From Didymella arachidicola (taxonomy: Eukaryota; Ascomycota; Dothideomycetes; Pleosporales; Didymellaceae), in contig CM050000.1 of assembly GCA_016630955.3 (NCBI GenBank), positions 1,302,001-1,366,000 of the forward strand: a stretch of DNA of 64,000 nucleotides, written 5' to 3'. The notes below the pieces were generated by a model. That model was not told where the DNA came from. It saw nothing but the letters and a program-made list of their open reading frames with translations, and searched no databases. Both the position numbers and the translations under genes were made by a program. Of the stretch, positions 40,421 to 49,709 are shown piece after piece (position 1 is the stretch's first letter; each line of letters opens with the position of its first letter).

Positions 40421-40559
40421 TGTGTTATTGATTGTTTCCAAAAGTTGGCGGTGGCGTTGGTCGAGGAGTTGTTTGCGGATACTTCCTTCTGTTCTCTCAT
40501 TTCTATCGAAGCTGATGTATGCGCGCAAAGTGCATGTCGAGCTGCCTAGCTAGCATTGG

Positions 40560-41560
40560 CTGACTCCTGTCGACGAAGAAATTGGTATGTCGCTAGGAAG
40601 GCCGTGTAAGGTAGCCTTGAGAAACTCCTCCGAGCGAGCACTCGCGCACATTTCCTTGCGACTCCTCCAGAACTTCACAGCTGGCTGTGCGACAAATCTC
40701 GGAAGTGGCATTGCATACCCTCATGATGTTATTCTCAACCTCTCGAATGTACTGGTTGTACACAGGAGCTCATCCGAGGTATCCTTAAAACCGCAGGGGC
40801 GGTGCATGTTTCGCGTACGGTACGTTTGCCGTGTCAGTCTTTGCTAGGACTGTTTATCCGACGTCTGAGTTACAACATGCGATTTCGAGTAGTGGCGCCG
40901 GTGGTCGTTTGGGTTTGCACCGCGAGGCGTTGGAGGCTCTGCTGTTCTGTCAGACCGTTAGTGTTCGCAGGAACTCTTCAAGCTTGAATGACTCCGAGAT
41001 TACTTCACACGATGATAGATCGCTGCAAGCTGCAGAGTGAAAACCCAGAAGCGTGGGATGGAGGTAATAATGGGTAAGATACAACAGTGGCAGGCTGTTG
41101 CGGCTCGAGAGACACCGCGCCGCAGCGCGGGGAGTATGTATCGTCGCTATCAGAGATTTTACGCTCCATCGCGAAAGTACGTCCAAGTGGTGTACTCGCG
41201 CTTCGGGATCCCCCACAAGAGAGTTTTGTGATGTGATGGGCAGGGTGGGCCTGAGCCGAACATAAAGCTCCTGCCAGCTGATGGGCGATCATCACGTGGC
41301 GATAAGCAGCTCCTATCGTGGCAAGGTAAGGGGGGTGGGGCGTGCTATCCGGCGAAATATCGGTCTTGCATGCGAAAACCAATCAACAAGAGATAGTTTG
41401 TTGTCGACAGGTCCAAAAGCCCTCCGCTCTCGCTGAAGTCACAAACTTCATGATCTGTCGCATCTCTGGTTAAGAGCGCCCGCAACTATCGGATTTCCAA
41501 TTCCGCCTGCCAAAACGTTCAGACTTGCCGCGCCTGGTTCGATTGGCTTTGATCAGAAGT
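40560..41560. other. About 1 kb without a recognisable gene
   Basis: Normal composition, several short open frames on both strands, none with family features. Nothing else seen. Confidence 0.35.
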
Positions 41561-41561
41561 C

Positions 41562-42641
41562 ATGAGCGTCCCGTCCACAAACTCGTCGAGAGAGCGCATC
41601 CCGGGATTTCATGCCCAGACAGCTTGTGCGCTTCGGCCAGAAGATACCAATACCATTATACGGGTCAGCGCCTATCACCGTAAGGACTTTGATCTCGCAG
41701 TCATATGGTTCTCGCCACGCGCACACGCGTGCATGCTCACGTCCACATCGCCCATCTTAAGCAAGCCGACTGCTGCATGTGGAAAACTCGACGTCTTGCC
41801 TCTCGAACTTGTCAACAATATCTGTCTAGAGCTAGACATTGCGTCATTACTCCGCTTCCGCCAGGTCAATTCTCGAGCACGACAGATAGTCGGTGCCCTT
41901 CACGAATATCGCATCGTCTCGACACATGCGATCAGTCCCTTGTGTGCACTGTTGCGATCAGGATTGGCCGCTACTGTCACATTATCGGACTTCTATCAAC
42001 TTCTCCGTACGCAGAGCTGTTCGCTCTGCAGAAGCGAATACGGTGATCTTGTTCACCTGCCCCTTTGGATTCGATGTTGCTCAAGTTGCCTCAGACAAGA
42101 TTCAACCAGGATTCGCGTTGCGACCCTAAATACCGTCAAGCGGGTTCTCAAGCTATCAAGAAAGTCGCTTGCGAGGCTTTCAAAACTTACGACTATACCG
42201 GGTATATACACAATGGAAGAGCGCCCACACTCGAGGCGCGTGACCATTGTTTCAATAGTATCCGCCTTATCAGCATATCGCGAAGAACATGCTGGAGTCG
42301 AAGCGTCAGAAGCCATAGTCAAGCAACTCAACACGCAACCGAGTCTCGCTTTTATGGCTTGCTGTGCGTTACCAAGTTTCAATTCCAAAACTGGCCAAGC
42401 TCAGAATGGATTGTCCTGTGCCGGCTGTCAAGTTGCTGTAGAGGAAGGTATTACTACCTTCACGGGGGCTTGGGCTGGCGAGATTCGCGATGCTGTTTAT
42501 TCACATGACGGTTTCCTAGAGCACTTTACCCACTGTGAACAAGCCCAGCTGTTGTGGACTAGCAGTGATGGTGGAACAAGACAGCCTCCAAAGCTGCCCT
42601 ACAGCTGTCGAAAAGGCGGCTATTTTAGGCACAGAGAGTAA
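41562..42641 (+). CDS. F-box protein (359 aa)
   Basis: Residues about 76-115 (LDVLPLELVNNICLEL, then LLRFRQVNSRARQIV) are a fungal F-box, the Skp1-binding part of SCF ubiquitin ligases. The remainder has two Cys-pair groups (SCSLC..., CSSC near 150-175; CAGC near 290) typical of Pezizomycotina F-box proteins with unknown substrate domains. No intron is needed. ATG at 41562 is the first in frame; residue 58 (41733) would also keep the F-box. It appears intact. Confidence 0.75.
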   Translation: MSVPSTNSSRERIPGFHAQTACALRPEDTNTIIRVSAYHRKDFDLAVIWFSPRAHACMLTSTSPILSKPTAACGKLDVLPLELVNNICLELDIASLLRFRQVNSRARQIVGALHEYRIVSTHAISPLCALLRSGLAATVTLSDFYQLLRTQSCSLCRSEYGDLVHLPLWIRCCSSCLRQDSTRIRVATLNTVKRVLKLSRKSLARLSKLTTIPGIYTMEERPHSRRVTIVSIVSALSAYREEHAGVEASEAIVKQLNTQPSLAFMACCALPSFNSKTGQAQNGLSCAGCQVAVEEGITTFTGAWAGEIRDAVYSHDGFLEHFTHCEQAQLLWTSSDGGTRQPPKLPYSCRKGGYFRHRE

Positions 42642-42804
42642 ATATCGGTGTTACCTTGGAGGTCAAAATTCACAAATGGTCTCTTTCTTTATCAAAGTGT
42701 TCAGCTGTAGATGTACCGGAAATGACGTCTCATGATGTGATCGACATTGAGGCATCAGGAACCTCTCACATTTGTAGCTTTGATACAAAGTGTCGGCAAA
42801 AGCG

Positions 42805-43011
42805 TCAAGCTGCGTCACCATTTTGATCGTAGTACTTGACTGGCGCATCTGGTTTGACGAGGTGCTTTGAACAATAGTTGGCTGAGTCCTTGCCAAACCT
42901 CTTCTCTATTGGTTGGCACTTCACATTAGTGCCCTGCCGTCCCTCGCACTGGACGAATTCCATCTCTTTTCTGCAGCCACATGTGTATTGGATAAAGTAG
43001 GACGTGCACAT
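42805..43011 (-). CDS. Small cysteine-rich protein (68 aa)
   Basis: MCTSYFIQYTCGCRKEMEFV with six cysteines spread over 68 residues resembles a small conserved ascomycete protein type starting MCTSYF and followed by QCEGRQGTN and NYCSKHL. There is no signal peptide, so it is probably intracellular; the Cys/His pattern may bind metal. Function unknown. Confidence 0.6.
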   Translation of the reverse strand: MCTSYFIQYTCGCRKEMEFVQCEGRQGTNVKCQPIEKRFGKDSANYCSKHLVKPDAPVKYYDQNGDAA

Positions 43012-43212
43012 TCTCTATTCGCTTTGTAGAGTTTAGTGTCTTTCTTGCATGTTACAGGGTAGATTATTCACTCTTTTGTATCCCTTTGAGGTTCTACTGC
43101 ACTAGTAGCGGAAAGTCTCGGTTGGCTTTGATCGCAGGACTGTTATCGGTAGTTAGAAATGATGTCTACTTGTACTAGATATTGGAGATGCCCGATATAT
43201 ATACTTTGATTG

Positions 43213-43243
43213 CCCCCCCCCCCCCCCACACACACACACACAC
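43213..43243 (+). repeat. Simple repeat, C15 followed by (AC)8
   Basis: Fifteen C at 43213-43227 then eight AC units. It lies in a noncoding interval of about 800 bp (43012-43845) where I find no gene. Confidence 0.9.
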
Positions 43244-43845
43244 TTTTGCCATTTTCCCCCAAACAGCTCCATGCTTCAATCGTATAGGTTCATCATTAGG
43301 TCGATCAAACGGTTACGAAGAAAGGAAAGCCAATCAAATACCACACTCCGTCGGGACAATAGGCGCAGAGATGATCGGACGTGAGCATTGAAAGTAAGCG
43401 CTAGACTCCGCCGTAACTTTGATCTAAACGGGGGTTGCTAGTTATTGACATACCAGATGCTCTCCTTCTGCAGATCCCGGCGCCAAAGTCGCATCGATAA
43501 TCGTTCTGCGAATCTATGTATTGGTCAATGTGGTGTTATCGCACGGGAACTTTACGCGCGCGCGTGCTGCGCGCGGGCCTATTCGCCAAAGACAGCCATA
43601 TGTGGTGTGGTGGCGTTTGTAGCACATCTACAGTATCCACCAAGCATTGTTAACCAACAGCAAGATCCACTTTTGTAAGCATATCAAGCACCCTAGGTGT
43701 CACGGTACTTCTTCTGTAGGCCCCCTTTCATACGTTGACAATGTCAACGTACTCCGGTACCTTATCGCTCGCACAGCTTACTCTATTTAGTGTCAGTCCT
43801 TAATCTTCGAAAATTCCTGAGTATCAAGAAGGGAAATATCGAACG

Positions 43846-44685
43846 ATGCATTCGGACCAAACTGCCATGACTCCTTTTGTACTATCCATGGAGGTTGATG
43901 ACGACAACGAGGACGAAAGTGAATATCGGATTCGGATCGGCAATAAAGTCAAATACCTTAAGATCGCGCCAGCCACCTTCGACAGAGTTACCTTATCCTT
44001 TCCTCTCGCATCACTGCCATCACTGCTCTGGGATAGCGACGATTGGACTGTCGCACACATCTCTCGAGACGTTGTGTCCGGCGGCTTGAAAACTTTACTT
44101 TCGACACAGCAGGTGGCAAGCGTTCAGAACGTGTGGCACAGTACGCAAATTGACGTTCTGGATCTAGAGAGAGTGGAACGCTTGACAGCAACTGCCTTTG
44201 AGGCTGTGATTTCTACGACATCCTCGACTCCGCAGGCGGCAACCCTACCTCCACATTGGTCCAGAATAGTCGCAAAGATTGCACGATTTGAGTGGGAAAT
44301 CCCTCGTGTCGAGCGGGAAACTCGAGCATACCAACTGCTACAGCAGAAGAATTCAGACCTTGCGCCACAATTCCTAGGTCACATTCGAGAGGGAGATCGA
44401 GTGATAGGCTTCCTACTTGAGAAGTTGGAAGGCAGGAGGCATGCAGTCATCTCTGATCTACACGATTGTGAGATGGCCCTGGGGAGACTTCACAACCTTG
44501 GTGTTCTACACGGTGACGTGAACCGACATAATTTCCTTGTCAGTCATAATGGGATCAAGCTCATTGATTTTGAGCGTTCCCAAGAAAATGCCTCAGAACT
44601 ATCGAAAACATTGGAAATGCAGAGCCTACAAGATGAGCTTGACGACCGGTCTGGAAAAGGTGCGGGGTTTGTGTTCAGTAGCTAG
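43846..44685 (+). CDS. Kinase-like protein (279 aa)
   Basis: Contains the loop HGDVNRHNFL (H222, D224, N229) and IDFE with D241 replacing the usual DFG, as in fungal RIO/aminoglycoside-phosphotransferase-like proteins. A likely ATP-lysine sits in VAKIARF near 150 and RETRAYQLL supplies the paired Glu. It is much shorter than a full eukaryotic protein kinase, with an unrelated N-terminal 130 residues. Substrate unknown; catalytic activity is plausible since His/Asp/Asn and the metal Asp are present. Single exon. Confidence 0.7.
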   Translation: MHSDQTAMTPFVLSMEVDDDNEDESEYRIRIGNKVKYLKIAPATFDRVTLSFPLASLPSLLWDSDDWTVAHISRDVVSGGLKTLLSTQQVASVQNVWHSTQIDVLDLERVERLTATAFEAVISTTSSTPQAATLPPHWSRIVAKIARFEWEIPRVERETRAYQLLQQKNSDLAPQFLGHIREGDRVIGFLLEKLEGRRHAVISDLHDCEMALGRLHNLGVLHGDVNRHNFLVSHNGIKLIDFERSQENASELSKTLEMQSLQDELDDRSGKGAGFVFSS

Positions 44686-44899
44686 GATAAGTATCGCGCC
44701 CGTTCCTTAAGCGCTAAGGTCGATGTATCTGGCAATAATTCAGAGATGCCGCTCCTTTGCATGCTTCGTTGCTGTAAAGGCGCTTCGGTATGCACGTGCA
44801 TTCTGATTGTATTCGTGCGTGGAATGCTGCGATCGGACAGAAACAACGCGGCATTGGCGTCCAATAACCCATCCTCTTGAAGTCTGACGTGCATCGGCG

Positions 44900-45995
44900 G
44901 TGAGGTGGAGGCGATTCGGGCCGTCCGAGTCTTGCGCCTAACCAGTCGTGTCTCCTACATCGCCTCTTGTGACAGAAAGGAAGTAGTAGACAGTCGTGGG
45001 GTCGTGAGGGATGTGCAAGGCGATGGTCGCCTCGCCAGTGCGCACACAGCCGTATGCCACGCCCATCTGGAGCATATAGCTGTACGCCTGCGTGATCACC
45101 GCGGCCATCAGTCGGCGAAAACGGTCTCAAGAGCTCTCATTCTCACGGTGCTGCACGACCTCGTCGAGATCCATATCATCCAAGCCTTCGTAGATACAGC
45201 CAAGCGGTATCTTGTGTGGCGCTTTGTACTCTACAAGGAAGGCATCGACACGCTTGTCGTCGCTCGTATTGTAGACGCAGAACTGGTCGGCTCGAGCACG
45301 GGAAGGGCTCGACGTTTCGTTTCGGACGGCGTCTGTGGGGTTCACCGGACTGATGAGTCAGTTTTTGCCTGCAGGCGCGGTGACCTTCTTCACCCAAAGC
45401 CAGACACCGAGAGCTGCTGCATAGCCTCCTCTATCCCTTCCTCCGGGCCGAGCGTGTTGGCGTGATTTTCGAAGCTTACAGCACCGCGCAGGCCGAACTT
45501 TCGCCTGAGGCTGCGGTCGCTGCACATCTCCCTGATGATGTGAGACACAGGGTCGTCGACCGTCAATCGTTGGAAGAAGTGCAGGTCTTGCTCAGAGCCC
45601 AGCTCTCTCTGCTGGATAGTACGTCCAGACACGCTCAGGGCATGCAGTGAATGGAAGAGCTGCCTCTCAACAAAGTCTGAGCTCATCAGGGTATTCCATA
45701 TCTCCTCGTGTTGTGAGGCGAAGTCTGTCCAGGCACGAAGCCGCTCGGGTCGGGGTTTCTTCTTGGCGTTCGCAGGGTCGCCTTGTGTTGACAAGGTTGC
45801 ATCGGTCTGGACGACGAGGTTCGAATGGAGATAGACATGGCAGGCGTCGAGGTACTCAGGCAGGGTCGTATCACGAGTTCTTGCTTCCGCGTCGTCTCGC
45901 GCTAGCTCTGCATTTTCGCGTCTGCGCTGCTCTTCTTCGCGTCTGCGCTGTTCTTCGAGATACAGCTGCTTGTAGTCGGGCGTTCGTTCAGCCAT
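44900..45995 (-). pseudogene. Broken fungal conserved gene (coiled-coil N-terminus, lost C-terminus)
   Basis: Starts MAERTPDYKQ at 45995 with an EEQRRR coiled coil, then a conserved region to about 45390. The frame is then broken: a stop at 45390-45392, a frameshift near 45345, a TGA within HRENESS-DRFRRL (CGA to TGA), and a TAG within GDTTG-AQDSDG (Trp to stop). The match to the family (FCVYNTSDDKRVDAF, PHKIPLGCIYEGL) fades near 44900, so the kinase-like C-terminal half known in longer members is missing. Several lesions make a functional gene unlikely. Confidence 0.65.
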
Positions 45996-46022
45996 GAGCG
46001 TAAGAAAGTGGAGTCCACGCAC

Positions 46023-46919
46023 GGGTTATCGTACATCGTCAAGGAATGAGTACTTCGATGGGCCGTTGATGGTGCACTAGCAACTGCTCACGGCGCAAGG
46101 TGAACAGGGAACCTGTCAAAACATTGGTCACGAGAAGATACAAACAGATTGAGCACGGATCCCGGCTGATAAGGTGATAAGTAAGTAAAATATATAAGTA
46201 AGTAAAATATATACTTTTATACTTAATTAACCTTTATACTTAAATATCTTAACACCTTATAAAGTAATAAAGATATATAATAGCTAGAATTAATTCTCTA
46301 CTTTTACTATATCTTTCTTATATATATACTTATTATATCCTACTTTACTATATATCTTATAATAGTAGATACTTTTACTACTACTACCTACCTATATTCT
46401 CTCTACCTTTACTTCTACCTTAGTATCTTTCTACCTTACTATTTCCTCTACCTTAGCCTATAATAGAGTTCTACCTACTTAGATCTACTTTCTCTTATAC
46501 TTTTTATACTTAGAAGTAGTATTATTAGCTACTTTAAGCTTAGCTACTCTAGCTTTAAGTAATATATATAAATAGTCCTTTAAAGTTAACCTCTTTTTAA
46601 CCTATAGAATTATCTTAATAATAGAATTAGGTAAGAAACTCTTATAGTCTCTTATCCTCTTAATAATTAGTATTATTTAGCTATCTACCTCTATAGTGTT
46701 ACTTAGTGTTTTTAGTTACTAGATAGTAGGCTCTACTATATCTATACACTTAATATATATATTTAGTTAATATATACTATACTAAAATACTATCTTTATT
46801 CTATAGCCTCTATAACTTAATACTACTATATTAGTTAAAGCTACCCTTATAGATTTAGATATAGTAGGTTTAGATAAAAATACTTTATATATAAAGCTAG
46901 CTAAAAAATATAAGGTATA
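46023..46919. other. AT-rich RIP-type tract
   Basis: Normal sequence gives way near 46170 to AT-rich DNA dominated by TA and CTA steps, with no open frame. Probably a decayed transposon; I could not assign it. The family C element is inserted at its right end. Confidence 0.5.
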
Positions 46920-47436
46920 TGTTACGATCCGCGGAACACGAAGGATCACAACGAGTATTACACCCCAGTACGGCACAGCAGGAGTTGGCAGCATGGGCAA
47001 CTACAAGGAAAGACAGGGCAACGCTTCGACTCTGCGAACGACATCACGTCACGTGACACTGATCAAAAGTCTTGGCAATGATCGGTGTGATCAGTGCTCA
47101 GTGCGATCAGTGATCAGTGAGATCAACGATCAGTATGATCAGTACCTTACAGGTACTGAGCACACTGCATATCTCTTTAGTATATAGCATATAGGAACAC
47201 AACCCTTATAGTTCGTGTTCAACCTAAGTTATCAAGTTTGTCTTTGGATCTCAAACCCAACCTTCGAGCTAGACAGTCTACTCTGTACTACTCATCGTTA
47301 CCCTGCTCTCAAGACTGACAGATCGTATCTGTACACCTTATTGCAACCAACCCCTTCGGCTTCCTGTCACCGTACTCATCCCCGAGAACCAATAGAATTA
47401 GTGCTTACGAGCTTTGCTTAAAGTACGACTTCAACA
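46920..47436 (+). repeat. 5' LTR of family C with TGATCA motifs
   Basis: 517 bp. U3 holds GTCACGTGAC at 47048-47057 and many GATCAGTG/TGATCA motifs at 47063-47151. TATATA at 47181-47186 and GTGTTCAA at 47215-47222 keep the 34-base spacing. Confidence 0.93.
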
Positions 47437-47438
47437 TT

Positions 47439-47446
47439 TTGAACAC
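47439..47446 (+). promoter_or_regulatory. Putative self-priming primer-binding site, family C
   Basis: TTGAACAC two bases after the LTR, complementary to 47215-47222. Confidence 0.55.
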
Positions 47447-47453
47447 CCCCAAG

Positions 47454-49709
47454 ATGAGTACTACCTCAGGATCCCGTGCTACCCCAAGCAACTCCAACGC
47501 ATCACGCCGTACGGCTGATGACGATCTCGACATGGACGAGGAGGCAGCGGCGCCTGCCCCTACCAGTGTTTACCCAGTGGCTAAACCCGAGGCCTTTGAT
47601 GGCACTCGCGACAAGCTGGAAGACTGGCTCATGAAGTTCGATCTGTTTTTCATGTTCCAAGGAGAACGCATCCCAGAGGAGAAACGTGTCACTTTTGTGA
47701 GTACGTTTATGAAGGATCGCGCGTTCACTTGGATCAAACCCTTTATCCGCCGTTACCACGACGGAGCAAGCAACTCAGCAGACATCGACCCATGGATCGA
47801 AGACTTCGATCTGTTCAAGGAACAGATTCGCCAAGTATTTGGAGTGCACAACGAACCAACCATCGCCCGACGCGAGATTCAGCGCATCCGACAAACTGCG
47901 TCCGCCGCCGACTACGCTGCCAAGTTTCAGCAAGTAGCTACGTTCACCGGTTGGGACGACGTTGCGCTGATGACCATGTTCAAACAAGGCCTTAAGCCCA
48001 AGGTCAAAGAAGAGCTCATGCGGACTGCCGCAGCCACCGATACCTTCGACGCACTAGTAAACGAAGCAATCAGTATCGACGTTAAGCTCTACGACCTTCA
48101 ACAAGAGTTAAGAGAGGACCCTCGTGTGCGAGGCGTGACTCAGGTCACTCGCCCACCCCAGGCTCCACGCAACCAGTGGCGCAACAACAACTACCGCCGC
48201 GGTCAACGTGGTGGCCTTTACCAAGCCAACATGGGACGCCGTGTCCACAACGATACGAACAGTGGATACTACGGTCCTGCAGCAATGGACCTCTCCAACA
48301 TCAACAAAGGACCTGAACGATGGAATGAGAAAAAGAAGGGTAGTAATAACCGCGGTGATAAGTCTTCAGTGACTTGTTACGGCTGTGGCAAGACAGGCCA
48401 CTACGCCCGCGACTGTCGCATGAAGAACAAAGTAACTCGGCAGCTGAATATGCTGGCTCATGACGACAGCGGCGACCAAGAGTGGGAGGTCGTTACTAAT
48501 GAGATGGGACGTCTCATAGAAGACCCCACTTCCGGACTCGACAACGACTACATCGAGGAGTCCGATGAGGATGCTCCAAGCAAGCAAATCCGGTCACCAA
48601 CGCCCTACCCTAAGACAGAATGGATCAAGAACGACCCTTGTCGTTACCACGTGGTAGAGTGCGACACAAGTAATGACAGTATTATTGTCGGCAAACGATA
48701 CCACGACACCTTCTTTCGCCGTGGCGACAGATACTATTCCACAGAGGGAAAACGTCTGATCGTATGCGACAAGACACAGGAAATCCAGGACACGACGGTT
48801 ATGCGGGACCAGTCCACCCAGACTCCTGTCTTCCAGGAACCGCAAGCGCCAACAATCAACTTGACCATCGTCAACAATATTCCTAAGCATAAGGAAGAAA
48901 CGCCACACGTCACCATCCAGACGGCAGACCTACAAGATACAGAAAGCATCCAAGGATGGAGGACAAGTGACGACGTTGCATGGGCACGAAAATACCTGTT
49001 GGAAGATCCCGCGGCACTCAGGAAGTTCGACCAACAGGTCATCAACGCCCAGAAGACCAGCAAGGAATGGCATACAGAAGACTACGCCAAATGGATAAAG
49101 GATAACCATGCAACGCAGCGACAACTGGACACCTACAACTCGTACGCTCGAAGCCGAGGCGAACCTGACTTCAACCGACGACCCGCCGCGCCAGCACAGA
49201 GCTACACGTCGCAGCTTCAGCAGGATATACGGAATCCATGCCATCCTCAACTCCCAGCTATGCAGTGTTACCACGAAGAATGCAACTACCACCTACAGTT
49301 TAAACTGAACAGTCAGTGGTTCCCTAGCAAACCTGAAGGTTGCAAGGAATACTGGTGGGAGTGTGCAGAAACATACTGTGCGGAACATGCTTGGGACAAG
49401 CGTACAAACCTTCACTTTCCAGGGACTACAAGTGCGGAAGAAATACTGGACATGCACCTTGTACAGAATGAGGAGTGCAACCTATATGAATGGGTTCAGT
49501 GTCTAAACTTTAGATGCCAGACACACAGGTCACTTAAACGCGAAAGCGGACTTTTACCACATGAGGACGAGTCTTTTTTAGACCAATGGCGCACGAGTGC
49601 CACAGTAGAGCCAGACGAGAACGTTTTCTCAACACAGTCCAGGGCTCCAGGAATCGACGTAAGGATTCCGATGAGAACCAGTCCCTCATCAAATTCCCTG
49701 TCGTGCTAG
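47454..49709 (+). CDS. Gag polyprotein, family C (751 aa)
   Basis: Same layout as the family B Gag: capsid domain about 45-215, knuckle CYGCGKTGHYARDC near 307-321, long extension with a Cys/His/Trp-rich end (CYHEECNYH, CKEYWWEC). The first 380 residues differ from B by only a few substitutions (for example G for V after DPRVR), then identity drops sharply after the SPTPYP phrase, marking a recombination point. Confidence 0.92.
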   Translation: MSTTSGSRATPSNSNASRRTADDDLDMDEEAAAPAPTSVYPVAKPEAFDGTRDKLEDWLMKFDLFFMFQGERIPEEKRVTFVSTFMKDRAFTWIKPFIRRYHDGASNSADIDPWIEDFDLFKEQIRQVFGVHNEPTIARREIQRIRQTASAADYAAKFQQVATFTGWDDVALMTMFKQGLKPKVKEELMRTAAATDTFDALVNEAISIDVKLYDLQQELREDPRVRGVTQVTRPPQAPRNQWRNNNYRRGQRGGLYQANMGRRVHNDTNSGYYGPAAMDLSNINKGPERWNEKKKGSNNRGDKSSVTCYGCGKTGHYARDCRMKNKVTRQLNMLAHDDSGDQEWEVVTNEMGRLIEDPTSGLDNDYIEESDEDAPSKQIRSPTPYPKTEWIKNDPCRYHVVECDTSNDSIIVGKRYHDTFFRRGDRYYSTEGKRLIVCDKTQEIQDTTVMRDQSTQTPVFQEPQAPTINLTIVNNIPKHKEETPHVTIQTADLQDTESIQGWRTSDDVAWARKYLLEDPAALRKFDQQVINAQKTSKEWHTEDYAKWIKDNHATQRQLDTYNSYARSRGEPDFNRRPAAPAQSYTSQLQQDIRNPCHPQLPAMQCYHEECNYHLQFKLNSQWFPSKPEGCKEYWWECAETYCAEHAWDKRTNLHFPGTTSAEEILDMHLVQNEECNLYEWVQCLNFRCQTHRSLKRESGLLPHEDESFLDQWRTSATVEPDENVFSTQSRAPGIDVRIPMRTSPSSNSLSC
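49574..49580 (+). promoter_or_regulatory. -1 frameshift site U UUU UUA, family C
   Basis: Same heptamer and same upstream GACGAGTC as in families A and B. The downstream codons differ (GACCAATGG), so conservation centres on the slippery site. Confidence 0.85.

Noticed and set aside
44714..45130. 138-codon minus-strand frame
   Set aside because: Wrong frame of the broken gene at 44900-45995; the homologous reading is in another frame with stops.
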